Position numbers and translations under genes: made by a program
The notes under the pieces: generated by a model
Database searches by the model: none
Told to the model about the DNA's origin: nothing
The model's input: the letters and a program-made list of their open reading frames with translations, nothing else
Part shown: positions 16,528-24,529 of the stretch, piece after piece
Layout of the letters: the number at the start of each line of letters is the position of its first letter
Position numbering within the stretch: the first letter of the stretch is position 1
From: JAVVHH01 sp963835135
GTDB lineage: Bacteria > Pseudomonadota > Alphaproteobacteria > Acetobacterales > Acetobacteraceae
Length of the DNA stretch: 64,000 bases
Assembly: GCA_963835135.1 (NCBI GenBank)
Contig: CAWIEF010000006.1
Location: forward strand, 248,001 to 312,000
Reading direction: 5' to 3'

Positions 16528-17612
16528 TTCGCCTCCGCATGTTGTTCGCTGGCTGGGGTAGGTGGGCCCACCAGGGAGGGATAGCTGCTGATGACGTCGG
16601 CGCCGCCCATGGGCTTGGGCCGCGCGTAGTGGCAGGTCGCGCAGACGGCCAGACCATTGCCCTCGAGGACGCCTTTTTCAGTAGCGGGCAGAACCGGCAG
16701 CGAAGTCTCGTGCACGCGGATCCGCTTCATCGGGATCGCGTCCGCCAATTTGAGCAGGAAGCGGTTGTTGAGGTCGCGGATCTGGTGGATCGCGTAATAG
16801 GCGGTCCAGCGCATCGGCGTGCTCTGCGACCAGTCCCAGAACGCCCGGCTGTTGTGGCAGAAGCCGCAGTTCACGCCCATGCCGTCCGATTGCTGCATCA
16901 TCATCTCGTAGATGCGCTTGTTGGCGAGCAGGGAGTGGACCTGGTGGTCCGGCAGGGCCGAGAGCGACTGGGCCGAGATGTTCTCGTCACCGACGTAATA
17001 TTCCGCCCAGCCCGCATCGGGGAAGAACTTGCGGACCGTATCGGCCGCCTCGTTGTAAGGTTCCTGCTTGGCCACGAACGGTCTGTCCGGCTGGGGCCTC
17101 TGCGGGAACCACGTTTCGGCCGGGATCGGCTGGCCGCGGTGGCACGTGAAACAGGTCACGCCCGCCGGGGCGACGTGGTTGGTCCAGTCCGCGTTGATGG
17201 TCCGCGTCATCGAGAGCATCAGCCGGGCCGCGAGCTTCTGCGGCTTGGCGTCCGACGCCCAGTCGTCGCCCTCGTGACAGAAGCCGCATCCCTGCTTGGG
17301 CGACACCCATTGCGTGATGGCGTCCTGCAACCGCATGAACTCGGCCTGGTCGACGCCGCCGAGCACCTGAACGTTCTTATAGACCGCGCTGGCCAGTCGC
17401 CCGCTGGGCGTGGCCGGCGGAAGCGGGGCCGGCGCCACCTGCGACACCGGCTCGACCTTCTGGCCCTGAGGGAACAGGATCATCGAGCTCGGCGACGGGG
17501 CGAGCTGGACGCCGGCCGCGGAGGGCGCGGTCCATTCCGGCACGGCTAGCACGAAGGCGATGCCCGCGACCGCGCCGCAGCCGGCGATCCACTTCAAATA
17601 GCCTGGGATCAC
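16524..17612 (-). CDS. pufC: Photosynthetic reaction centre tetraheme cytochrome c subunit
   Basis: PufC is the periplasmic cytochrome that re-reduces the photo-oxidised special pair. The 362-residue product starts at GTG 17612 (GTGA overlap with pufM stop) and contains four CxxCH haem sites: residues 109-113 (CGFCH), 154-158 (CFTCH), 249-253 (CGFCH) and 324-328 (CATCH), with Met-rich helices (RLMLSMTRTIN, YEMMMQQSDGMG) that can supply axial ligands. The N-terminus has a hydrophobic segment at about residues 11-24 which looks like a membrane anchor; a cysteine at residue 12 is too close to the N-terminus for a typical lipobox. Residues 28-75 are a Pro/Ser-rich linker. Confidence 0.95.
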   Translation of the reverse strand: MIPGYLKWIAGCGAVAGIAFVLAVPEWTAPSAAGVQLAPSPSSMILFPQGQKVEPVSQVAPAPLPPATPSGRLASAVYKNVQVLGGVDQAEFMRLQDAITQWVSPKQGCGFCHEGDDWASDAKPQKLAARLMLSMTRTINADWTNHVAPAGVTCFTCHRGQPIPAETWFPQRPQPDRPFVAKQEPYNEAADTVRKFFPDAGWAEYYVGDENISAQSLSALPDHQVHSLLANKRIYEMMMQQSDGMGVNCGFCHNSRAFWDWSQSTPMRWTAYYAIHQIRDLNNRFLLKLADAIPMKRIRVHETSLPVLPATEKGVLEGNGLAVCATCHYARPKPMGGADVISSYPSLVGPPTPASEQHAEAK

Positions 17613-18619
17613 CGCATGCCTCCGGGCGTGTTGAGCGAGGGCAGCTTGACGTATCCGGGCGGCAACATGTCCGGCCGTCCGGCGATGGTGTGGTAGTCCG
17701 GCGCGATCCCGTGCTTGACCCCCCAGAGGAACCAATTGTCGACCAGCGTGCCGGTGATCAGGATGCCGATGCCGCCGGTCAGCGTGGTCAGGATGGCGAA
17801 CCAGTAGATCCAGCGATGGATCAACTCGAAGTTGGCGTTGAACCCCATCGTCCAGCGCCAGAAGATGGCCGCTCGCTCCATGGCCGTCCCGCGTTCGGCG
17901 ATTTCGTGCGCCTCGCGATCCCCCCCGAACGGGGTGACCGCGAGGATGGTCCCGGCATGCATGGCGAACAGCAGCGTCGAGCCATACAGGAACACGATCG
18001 AGAGCATGTGGAAGGGGTTGTAGTAGAGGTTGCCGTAGCGGACCGAGAAGGTGGCGGTCCAGTTGAGGTGCTCGACGATGCCGAACGGCACCGCCTCGGA
18101 CCAGCTTCCCATGCAGATCGGGCGGATGAAGCCCAGAACCAGATAGAGCCAGATGGCCGAGGCGAAGGCCCAGGCGACATGGGTCCCCATGCCGATCGCC
18201 TTGGCCCGGCGGTACATGCGCACCCACCAGAGCAGGATCGACGCGGTCAGGAAGAACCCGGCCAGGAGCCACCAGCCGCCTTCGGCCAGCGGCGGGAACA
18301 GGCTGAGGCCGTATTTCGCCGGCGGGGGCTCGATGGCGAGGAACGGCAGCATCTTGATGAAGCGGATGAGGTTCCAGTCGACCGCGGCCAGGAAGTTGAG
18401 GCCGATGATCTCGATTGCGATGAAGCCGCAGGCCAGCGACAACAGGCCGGTAACGCCGAGATAGGTCGGGAAAAGCTGGGTCTCGCCGATGAGGCCGAGC
18501 AGCTTGGAGTGGAACGGCCGGCCGACCCGAGTGCCGAAGGTCGACCCCGACATCGGGATTCCTTCTTCGAGGGGCCCGGTGACTTGGATGGCGGTGTAGA
18601 GCGTGTGGAACCGAGCCAT
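17609..18619 (-). CDS. pufM: Photosynthetic reaction centre M subunit
   Basis: PufM is one of the two core membrane subunits of the type II reaction centre. The 336-residue product has five membrane helices and all main cofactor ligands, in Rhodobacter numbering (offset 2): His M182, His M202 for the special pair, His M219, Glu M234 and His M266 for the iron, Trp M252 near QA, and Tyr M210. The ORF has Glu46 where Rhodobacter has Asn M44 and Blastochloris Asp M43, in the QB proton-path region. The C-terminus extends about 30 residues past VDNWFLWG, as in reaction centres with a bound cytochrome. A strong AAGGAGG ribosome site precedes ATG 18619. Confidence 0.97.
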   Translation of the reverse strand: MARFHTLYTAIQVTGPLEEGIPMSGSTFGTRVGRPFHSKLLGLIGETQLFPTYLGVTGLLSLACGFIAIEIIGLNFLAAVDWNLIRFIKMLPFLAIEPPPAKYGLSLFPPLAEGGWWLLAGFFLTASILLWWVRMYRRAKAIGMGTHVAWAFASAIWLYLVLGFIRPICMGSWSEAVPFGIVEHLNWTATFSVRYGNLYYNPFHMLSIVFLYGSTLLFAMHAGTILAVTPFGGDREAHEIAERGTAMERAAIFWRWTMGFNANFELIHRWIYWFAILTTLTGGIGILITGTLVDNWFLWGVKHGIAPDYHTIAGRPDMLPPGYVKLPSLNTPGGMR

Positions 18620-18635
18620 GCCGGCCTCCTTCTCG

Positions 18636-19481
18636 TTAAAAGCCGGACAGGCCGTAGGCGTCCCAGATCGGCATGTTCAGGTACCAGCTCATGAAATACG
18701 GCCAGCCGCGGGTCCAAAATGGTCCGGAGATCAGGATGCAGATGGCGCTCCAGATCCCGGCGTTGATCGCCAGGAAGTAGCCGAGCCGGTGGATGCCGAG
18801 CTCTCCGATGGAGTAGGTGATGGTGTCGCGGAAGTAGACGCTCTCGTGCAGGTCGGCCTTGAGCGCCAGCCCCTTGCCCGGGTTGGTGGCGGCGAGGATC
18901 TCACCACCATGCAGCGCCAGTGCGAAAGTAGTGGTGAAGAAGCAGGTCACCGCGATCATGTGCGCGGGATTGTAATGGAAGTGTAAATACTGGTAGCCGA
19001 CGTTGGACACCCAGTCGAGATGGCTCATGATCCCGTAAGGGAAGCCGTAGCCCCAGGCGCCCAGCAGCATCGGCCGGAACACGACGAGCGATGCGTAGGC
19101 GAAAATCGCGGCGCTGAAGGCGAACGGGACGTGCAAGCCCATGCCCAGCTTGCGGGCGATCTCCACCTGCCGCAGCGCCCAGGAGCAGAATGCGCCCAAT
19201 GCGCAAATGGTGATCAGCTGCCACAAGCCGCCATCGGCGAGCGGCGCCCAACCGAGGCCGTAGCTGATCGGCGGCGGATTGATGCTGATCTTGAACAGCG
19301 CCCAGGTGGGGCCGATGGCCGCGCCATAGACGATCAGCAGCGTGCCAAGAGCGGCGAAGAAGATCGTCGTGACGCCGAAAAAGCCGACGTAGAACGGCCC
19401 CACCCAGAAGTCGAACAGGTCGCCCCCGATCAGGGTGCCACCGCGGACGCGGTATTTCGCCTCGTACGACATCACGGCCAT
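18636..19481 (-). CDS. pufL: Photosynthetic reaction centre L subunit
   Basis: PufL is the second core subunit and binds the active-branch cofactors. The 281-residue product aligns throughout with PufL: RVRGGTLIGGDLFDFWVGPF, GFPYGIMSHLDWVSN, HFHYNPAHM and YSIGELGIHRLG. Ligands in Rhodobacter numbering (offset 1) are intact: His L153, L168, L173, L190 and L230; Phe L181, Glu L212 and Ser L223 are kept. Two positions differ: L104 is Gln instead of Glu (hydrogen bond to the active bacteriopheophytin), and L213 is Ser instead of Asp (Rhodobacter) or Asn (Blastochloris). The gene is first in the operon; no pufB or pufA precedes it. Confidence 0.97.
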   Translation of the reverse strand: MAVMSYEAKYRVRGGTLIGGDLFDFWVGPFYVGFFGVTTIFFAALGTLLIVYGAAIGPTWALFKISINPPPISYGLGWAPLADGGLWQLITICALGAFCSWALRQVEIARKLGMGLHVPFAFSAAIFAYASLVVFRPMLLGAWGYGFPYGIMSHLDWVSNVGYQYLHFHYNPAHMIAVTCFFTTTFALALHGGEILAATNPGKGLALKADLHESVYFRDTITYSIGELGIHRLGYFLAINAGIWSAICILISGPFWTRGWPYFMSWYLNMPIWDAYGLSGF

Positions 19482-19544
19482 GCGGCACCTCGCTCGAGAG
19501 TCATCGTGCTTCCGGGTTTGTGGGTGGCGTCTTCAGCGCCTACT

Positions 19545-19562
19545 TGTCATTATGAGTTGACA
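19545..19562. promoter_or_regulatory. PpsR/CrtJ-type palindrome, site 1
   Basis: The sequence TGTCATTATGAGTTGACA fits TGT-N12-ACA exactly, the binding motif known for the aerobic photosynthesis repressor PpsR/CrtJ, and is symmetric over 5 bp on each side (TGTCA/TGACA). It covers the proposed -10 box of the pufL promoter. The regulator gene is not in the window. Confidence 0.8.
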
Positions 19563-19576
19563 CTTGATACTGTCAA
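19549..19576 (-). promoter_or_regulatory. Predicted sigma70 promoter of the pufLMC-puhAB operon
   Basis: Read on the minus strand, a perfect -35 box TTGACA (19576-19571) is followed after 16 bp by CATAAT (19554-19549), one mismatch from the -10 consensus. The start of pufL is about 68 bp downstream of the -10 box and has a GAGGTG ribosome site. Both boxes lie inside the two TGT-N12-ACA palindromes, so a bound repressor would block RNA polymerase. Confidence 0.7.
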
Positions 19577-19588
19577 TCAGGCAAGACA
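19571..19588. promoter_or_regulatory. PpsR/CrtJ-type palindrome, site 2
   Basis: TGTCAATCAGGCAAGACA is a second exact TGT-N12-ACA match. It begins 8 bp after site 1 ends. In Rhodobacter capsulatus the bchC promoter has two such palindromes 8 bp apart, where CrtJ binds cooperatively, so the spacing here is the expected one. It overlaps the -35 box of the pufL promoter and lies 18 bp from the divergent SH3-like gene. Confidence 0.8.
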
Positions 19589-19606
19589 AATACAGGAGGC
19601 CTTCGG

Positions 19607-20017
19607 ATGGCGATGTTCCGCTTACATCGGCTTAACATGATCGTGAGCGGCGCCACGGTGATCCTGGCCGCGATGCCGGCCGTCGCGGGTGCGCAGACCA
19701 TGACGCGGTTCACCACCTATCTGCACTCCGGGCCCGGCCTCGAGTTCAGTGTGACCGACGAAGTCCCCGGCCAAACGGCGCTCACCCTTGAGCCGTGCCG
19801 GGCGGGCTGGTGCCGAACGACCTATGGCGGCGCATTCGGCTGGGTGGAGCAGAAGCTCCTGATCAGCGGGCCAGCGACCGCCCAACCGCAGCCCGGCGAG
19901 CGGCCGACCGAATGCATGGATTTCGCCCGCACCGGGTGGCCGCACCAGGGTGACCTGGAGCGGGTTTGCATCTTCGCGCCGGTCAAGCCGATCGTGCTCG
20001 ACAAGCCGGCGGGCTAA
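19607..20017 (+). CDS. Exported SH3-like domain protein
   Basis: A 136-residue protein with a Sec signal peptide (cleavage near AVAGA-Q, residues 28-29) and one bacterial SH3-like module: TTYLHSGPGLEFSVTDEVPGQTAL, then CRAGWCRTTYGGAFGWVEQKLL, which is the usual WxxVxxxG..GWV pattern. A short C-terminal extension has two more cysteines. Such proteins usually sit in the periplasm and bind wall or protein ligands; no specific function can be given. ATG 19607 has a good AGGAGG ribosome site. It is divergent from pufL and shares the region with the two PpsR/CrtJ-type sites, so co-regulation is possible. Confidence 0.78.
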   Translation: MAMFRLHRLNMIVSGATVILAAMPAVAGAQTMTRFTTYLHSGPGLEFSVTDEVPGQTALTLEPCRAGWCRTTYGGAFGWVEQKLLISGPATAQPQPGERPTECMDFARTGWPHQGDLERVCIFAPVKPIVLDKPAG

Positions 20018-20035
20018 TCGCGCCTCGATCAGCGG

Positions 20036-21620
20036 TCAGGCGCGCTTGATCCCGGTGAACTGGACGAGGCCCTTGGGCACGTTCGTCAGCGACGAGGCGT
20101 AGGCGACGGGCTGGTAATACGAGCCGACCGGCAGGTAAGGGACATCGGCGAAGGCTTGCTCCTGCATCTGGCGGGCCAGCGACACGTCTTGCGACCGGTT
20201 GGGGGCGTAAAGCCATTCGTCGCGCAGGGCTTCGAGCTTGGGCAAGGTGGGCCAGCCGTTGTAGGCTCCGGCGCCGTTGCCGCGCATCAACTGGTGGCAC
20301 CCCGGGTTGCTCATGTCCCAGCCTCCGGAGAAGGCGGCGAACATGTGCCAGCCGCCCTTCTCCGGAGGCTGGCGGCTGACCGAGCGCTGCACCGTCGTGC
20401 CCCAGTCGGTGGCGATCACGTCGACGTTGAAGCCGAGCTTGCGCATCATGTCCGCACCCACTTCGGCGATGGCGTTGATGCGCGGAACGTCGGTGGGCTC
20501 GAGATAAGTGATTTTCTCGCCCTTGTAGCCCGCGTCCACGATAGCCTTGCGCAGGGCGGCAAGGTCGGTCTTGCCGTCGAGTGCCTGCATGCCGGCATCG
20601 TTGGCGAGCGGGGTCCCCGGGGTGAAGAGACCGGTCTTGGCATCGAACGGCGCGCCGGCGCCGACGACGGCCTCCATCGAATTCGTGCTGATTCACCGCC
20701 TGTATGACGGCGCGGCGGATGGCCGGGTTGTCGAACGGCGGGAAGATCTGGTTGAAGCGCAGGAAGCCGATCAGGCCTTTGGTCTCGATCAGGTCGACGG
20801 TGATGCCGCGGCTGGTCCGAAGCGAGGGAACGAGGTCCATCAGGGGCTGCTCGACGTAGTCGACTTCGCCATTCTTGAGCGCGGCGACCTGGGTGGCCGG
20901 GTCCGGGGTCGTGATCCACTCGACCCGGTCGAAGTTCACGATCCGCGGCCCGGCGCACAAGCTCGCCACGCCCTCGCGCGGCACGTAGCGGTCGAACTTG
21001 GCATAGACGTTGCGGGCGCCAGGGACGCGCTCGCCCGCAACATAGCGGAACGGGCCGCTGCCGACCATCTCGGTCAGGCGCTTGTCGGCGGGCGTGGCGG
21101 CCAGGCGTTCCGGCATGATCACGGCCATGGTGTTGGTCGGGTGAGCGAGTGCGTCGGGCAGCAACGGAAACGGTCGCTTGAGGCGGAAGCGGATAGTCTT
21201 GTCATCCGGCGCGGAGACGTCGTCGGTTGCCGCCGCCAGCGCCTGGCCGAAGGCGTCGGCGATCCACCAGCGCTTGATGCTGGCGACGGCGTCGCGGGCG
21301 AGAACGGGCGTGCCGTCATGGAACGCGAGCTGGTCGCGCAACGTGAGGGTCCAGGTGAGGCCGTCGGGCTCGGTGACGAACCCGGCCAGCATTTGCGGGC
21401 GAGCGATGCCGTCGAGGTCCCAGGCGAACAGGGTGTCGAACACCATCAACGCATGGTTTCGGGTGACGAAGGCGCTAACGGCCGGGTCGAGCAGGGCGAG
21501 ATCGGCATAGGGCACGAACTTGAGCGTCGTTTGCGCTTGCGCGCGGACGATGGCAGGGCGCGCGAGGGCGGCCGAGCTGGCGAGGCCGGCGATCAGGGTG
21601 CGTCGTTGCATGGCGTTCAT
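20036..21620 (-). pseudogene. ABC transporter substrate-binding protein (family 5), single frameshift
   Basis: A periplasmic binding protein of the peptide/nickel (SBP_bac_5) family, about 530 residues if intact. The first part (start ATG 21620 or 21611) has a twin-arginine-like signal (MQRRTLIAG), then LLDPAVSAFVTRNHALMVFDTLF, DGLTWTLTLRDQLAFHDG, SGPFRYV and WITTPDPATQVAALKNGEVDYVE. After AVNQHEF the frame changes; the rest (MEAVVGAGAPFDAKTGLFTPG to the end) continues in the next frame. Removing one base near 20678 restores a continuous family-like protein. No permease or ATPase gene is next to it. Sequence error is the simplest explanation; a young pseudogene is possible. Confidence 0.82.
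20318..20372. repeat. Perfect 17-bp inverted repeat inside the binding-protein gene
   Basis: Positions 20318-20334 and 20356-20372 are exact reverse complements, separated by 21 bases. The repeat lies in coding sequence, where it encodes Pro-Pro-Glu-Lys-Gly-Gly-Trp on one side and Phe-Ser-Gly-Gly-Trp on the other. It could fold in mRNA or promote inversion; it may also be chance in GC-rich coding DNA. Confidence 0.7.
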
Positions 21621-21648
21621 CCTCATCGAGGCCACACCCAATGCAATT

Positions 21649-22407
21649 CTAGTGCCGGCGGTCGCCCATCATGGCGGCGACCATCGGCTCGATGGTTTCG
21701 GCAAGCCGGCGCTGGGCTTGCGCGGTGGGGTGGAGCGGCGGGTCCGGCGGCGTGAGCTGGTCGTCGAGGAACTGAGTGCGGTCGACCTCGCCAGCACGCA
21801 TGAACAGGCCTGTGACGTCCGAATAGGTCAGCGGGCCATTGGGCGGGAAACTCTCGGCGAGGGAGCGGTTGATCTCGATCGTCGTGCGGGTGACGTACTT
21901 GTTGCGGATGCTGGGCAGGACGCTCAGCAGCAAGATCTTGGTTGCAGGCAAGCGACGGCGGAGGTCGGCGATGATCGCTTCGATGCCGGCGACGGTCTGC
22001 TCGGCGTTCCAGCGCACCCGGCCCATATTGTTGGCGCCGATCAGGACGACGGCAGCTTTCGGCTGGATGCCGTCGAGTTCGCCGTTCTGCATGCGCCACA
22101 GCAGATGCGACGTCGTATCGCCTTTGAAGCCTAAATTGAGGGCATGCCGGTCGCCGTAGAAGCGGCGCCAGACTGGGGCGAAATCGCGCCACTCCGGCGG
22201 GCCTTCGAGCTCCCAATCCTGGGTGATGCTGTCGCCGAGCCAGACGAGATCGACGGGGCCGCGCTTGACCTCGGCCAGTTTCTCGAGATGGCGGGCCTTC
22301 CACCAGGGCGTGTCGAGGCGCGAGATCGGCGTGGCCGCGACGGGAACGCGGTCCGCGGCCGCCACCGCGAGCGCGGCGGGCGCCAGTAGGAGGGAACGGC
22401 GGCGCAT
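21649..22407 (-). CDS. Exported SGNH/GDSL-type hydrolase
   Basis: A 252-residue secreted esterase-like protein. A signal peptide (MRRRSLLLAPAALAVAAA) is followed by block I with the nucleophile serine (LVWLGDSITQDWE), block II glycine (LNLGFKGDTTSHLLWRM), block III asparagine (VVLIGANNMGR) and a C-terminal block V histidine (LHPTAQAQRRLAE). The aspartate usually three residues before this histidine is one position further away (DPPLH), a small departure that may alter the triad. The start overlaps the uppP stop as TGATG, so the genes are coupled. Substrate unknown. Confidence 0.85.
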   Translation of the reverse strand: MRRRSLLLAPAALAVAAADRVPVAATPISRLDTPWWKARHLEKLAEVKRGPVDLVWLGDSITQDWELEGPPEWRDFAPVWRRFYGDRHALNLGFKGDTTSHLLWRMQNGELDGIQPKAAVVLIGANNMGRVRWNAEQTVAGIEAIIADLRRRLPATKILLLSVLPSIRNKYVTRTTIEINRSLAESFPPNGPLTYSDVTGLFMRAGEVDRTQFLDDQLTPPDPPLHPTAQAQRRLAETIEPMVAAMMGDRRH

Positions 22408-23249
22408 CAGCGCATGAAGAAGTAGGCTGCCGACCCGGCCCCGAAGATCAGACAGTAGATCGCGAACGGCGTCAGGGCCCAATCGTCGTTGCTGCGGAAC
22501 CAGCGCATCAGCAAGTAGGTGGCGATCCAGGCGGTGACGCCGGCGACGACGGCCGCGATCAGCGCCTGCTGGAACACGCCCGCAGGCACGCCGGCATGCA
22601 GCAGGTGCGGCACCTCCAGCACGGTGGCGCCCACGATGATCGGCAGGGCGATGAGGAAGGAAAAGCGCGCAGAGTCGTAATGGCTGAAGCCGCGGAGCAG
22701 CGCCCCGGCAATGGTGGCGCCCGAGCGCGAGATGCCCGGCAACAGCGCGCCGCACTGCCAGCAGCCGACGATGAAGGCATCCACGGTCGTCATGCTCGCG
22801 CCGGGCCGCTCGGTGCCGGTCGTGCGACTGCGCAACTTCTCAGCAAGCAGCAGCAGCAGGCCGTTGATGAACAGGAACACGCAGGCATAGAGCGGGGTGG
22901 CAAACAAGGCGCGGAAGAAGTGGTTGAAGACGTAGCCGAGGATGACGGCCGGGATCGTGGCGATGACGATGAGCAGCAAGAGCCTGCGCTGCTCGCGAGC
23001 GACCTCGGCGCCGTTCATGCCGAGCACGCCGGTGGCCAGACCGAGCCAGTCGCGCCAGAAATACAGCAGCAGGGCGGCCGCAGTGCCGGTGTGGAGCAAT
23101 ACCAGGAAGGGAAGGTATTCCGGCGATTTCTGGTCGAGTGGCCAGTTGAAGAGCGCCGGAACGACGACCGCATGCCCAAGGCTGCTGATCGGGAACAGTT
23201 CCGTAGCGCCCTGGAGGATGGCAATGGCAATGGCGTGCAACGTATCCAT
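22407..23249 (-). CDS. uppP: Undecaprenyl-diphosphate phosphatase
   Basis: UppP (BacA) dephosphorylates undecaprenyl pyrophosphate at the inner membrane, recycling the lipid carrier for peptidoglycan and other envelope polymers. The 280-residue product has the family motif QGATELFPISSLGH near the N-terminus (Glu17 and the Ser residues of the active site) and PGISRSGATIAGALLRG with the catalytic arginine, plus about eight hydrophobic segments. ATG 23249 begins with MDTLHAIAIAILQG, as in homologues; the upstream in-frame start at 23357 was rejected because it overlaps the divergent aminotransferase start. Confidence 0.94.
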   Translation of the reverse strand: MDTLHAIAIAILQGATELFPISSLGHAVVVPALFNWPLDQKSPEYLPFLVLLHTGTAAALLLYFWRDWLGLATGVLGMNGAEVAREQRRLLLLIVIATIPAVILGYVFNHFFRALFATPLYACVFLFINGLLLLLAEKLRSRTTGTERPGASMTTVDAFIVGCWQCGALLPGISRSGATIAGALLRGFSHYDSARFSFLIALPIIVGATVLEVPHLLHAGVPAGVFQQALIAAVVAGVTAWIATYLLMRWFRSNDDWALTPFAIYCLIFGAGSAAYFFMR

Positions 23250-23350
23250 GCTGCGATGCAATGAAGAAAGCGCGGCGGGATAGCAAGCCGCGCTCTTCCC
23301 GTTTGTGGCCTGTACGGGGTAAAACCACGGTGTTCCAGCGAGGCATTTTG

Positions 23351-24526
23351 ATGACACGCAAAACCGGCCGGCAGTTCTTCAGCAACCCGGGCCCGACGAA
23401 CATCCCCGACAGCGTCTTGCGGGCGATGGACCGGCCCACGATCGACTTCATGGATCGCGAGTTCATGGGCGTCTATCAGCAGGCGGTCGCCGGGCTGAAG
23501 CGCGTGCTGGGAACGCAGGGGGAGCTGTTCTTCTACACCGCGTCCGGTCATGGCGCGTGGGAGGCGACGCTGGCGAACCTGCTCACGCCGGGCGATACGG
23601 TGCTGGCGATCGAGAGCGGTTGGTTCAGCGAGGGCTGGACCACGATGGCCACCAAGTTCGGGATCAACGTCGAGACGGTCGGGGCGGAGTGGCGCCGGGG
23701 TGTGGACGTGGGCGCCGTGACCGCGGCGTTGAAGGCCGACACGGAGGGCAAGATCAAGGCGATCCTCGCCGTGCACAGCGAGACGTCGACCGGCATGGCG
23801 CTGCCGATCCCCGACCTGCGGACCGCCATTGATGAAGCCGGACATGACGCGCTGCTTCTGGTCGACACGATCTCGGCGCTGGGCTCGCTCGAGTTCCGGA
23901 TGAGCGACTGGGGCGTGGATGCGGTGGTGGGCGGGAGTCAGAAGGGGCTCATGCTGCCGACCGGCATCAGCTTCACGGCGACCTCGGAGAAGGCGATGGC
24001 CGCGCACAAGCACGCGGGCATCTCGCGGCATTATTTCGATTGGTCGGAGATGATGTCGCGCGGGTTTCGCAGCTTCACCGGCACGGTCCCGACCAGCTTT
24101 TTCTACGGGATGGTCGAAAGCGTCCGTCTCATCGAGGAGGAGGGGCTTGACGCGGTGGTGTCGCGCCATCATCGGCTGGCCGAGGCCACGCGCCTGGCCG
24201 TGCGCAGTTGGGCCGGCAATGCCGGGCCGCAACTCTACTGCCTCAACCCGGCCCGCTACTCCGACAGCGTCACGGCAGTGCTAATGCCGGACGGGTTCGA
24301 TGCGGAGAACGTGCGCAAGACGGCGCTCGACCGCTTCAACGTGTCGATCGGCGGCGGCCTCGGCAAGCTCAGCGGCAAGGTGTTCCGGATCGGCCACCTG
24401 GGCGACCTCAACGAGCCGATGATCCTCGGCACGCTGGCGGCCGTGGAAATGAGCCTCGGCAAGAACGGCGTCCCGCACGGAAAGGGAGGGGTCGCGGCGG
24501 CAATGGACTATCTCGCCGCCGCTTGA
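23351..24526 (+). CDS. Serine-glyoxylate/alanine-glyoxylate aminotransferase (class V)
   Basis: A 391-residue PLP enzyme of the serine-glyoxylate type, which in methylotrophs and phototrophs feeds the serine cycle or photorespiratory glyoxylate disposal. Family blocks: FSNPGPTNIPDSVLRAM, YTASGHGAWEATLANLL, AVHSETSTG, LLVDTISALGSLEFRMSDWGVD, and the PLP-lysine in VVGGSQKGLMLP (Lys about 202). GGGLGKLSGKVFRIGHLGD near the C-terminus is typical. The start ATG 23351 has GAGG upstream; an in-frame ATG at 23261 lies in the divergent uppP 5' end and was rejected. Its stop is 3 bp from the convergent Rieske/reductase gene. Confidence 0.92.
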   Translation: MTRKTGRQFFSNPGPTNIPDSVLRAMDRPTIDFMDREFMGVYQQAVAGLKRVLGTQGELFFYTASGHGAWEATLANLLTPGDTVLAIESGWFSEGWTTMATKFGINVETVGAEWRRGVDVGAVTAALKADTEGKIKAILAVHSETSTGMALPIPDLRTAIDEAGHDALLLVDTISALGSLEFRMSDWGVDAVVGGSQKGLMLPTGISFTATSEKAMAAHKHAGISRHYFDWSEMMSRGFRSFTGTVPTSFFYGMVESVRLIEEEGLDAVVSRHHRLAEATRLAVRSWAGNAGPQLYCLNPARYSDSVTAVLMPDGFDAENVRKTALDRFNVSIGGGLGKLSGKVFRIGHLGDLNEPMILGTLAAVEMSLGKNGVPHGKGGVAAAMDYLAAA

Positions 24527-24529
24527 GGC

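Noticed and set aside
19482..19606. Hidden pufBA (LH1 beta/alpha) genes upstream of pufL
   Set aside because: The 125 bp are too short for both genes and hold no frame with the conserved His/Trp membrane helix.
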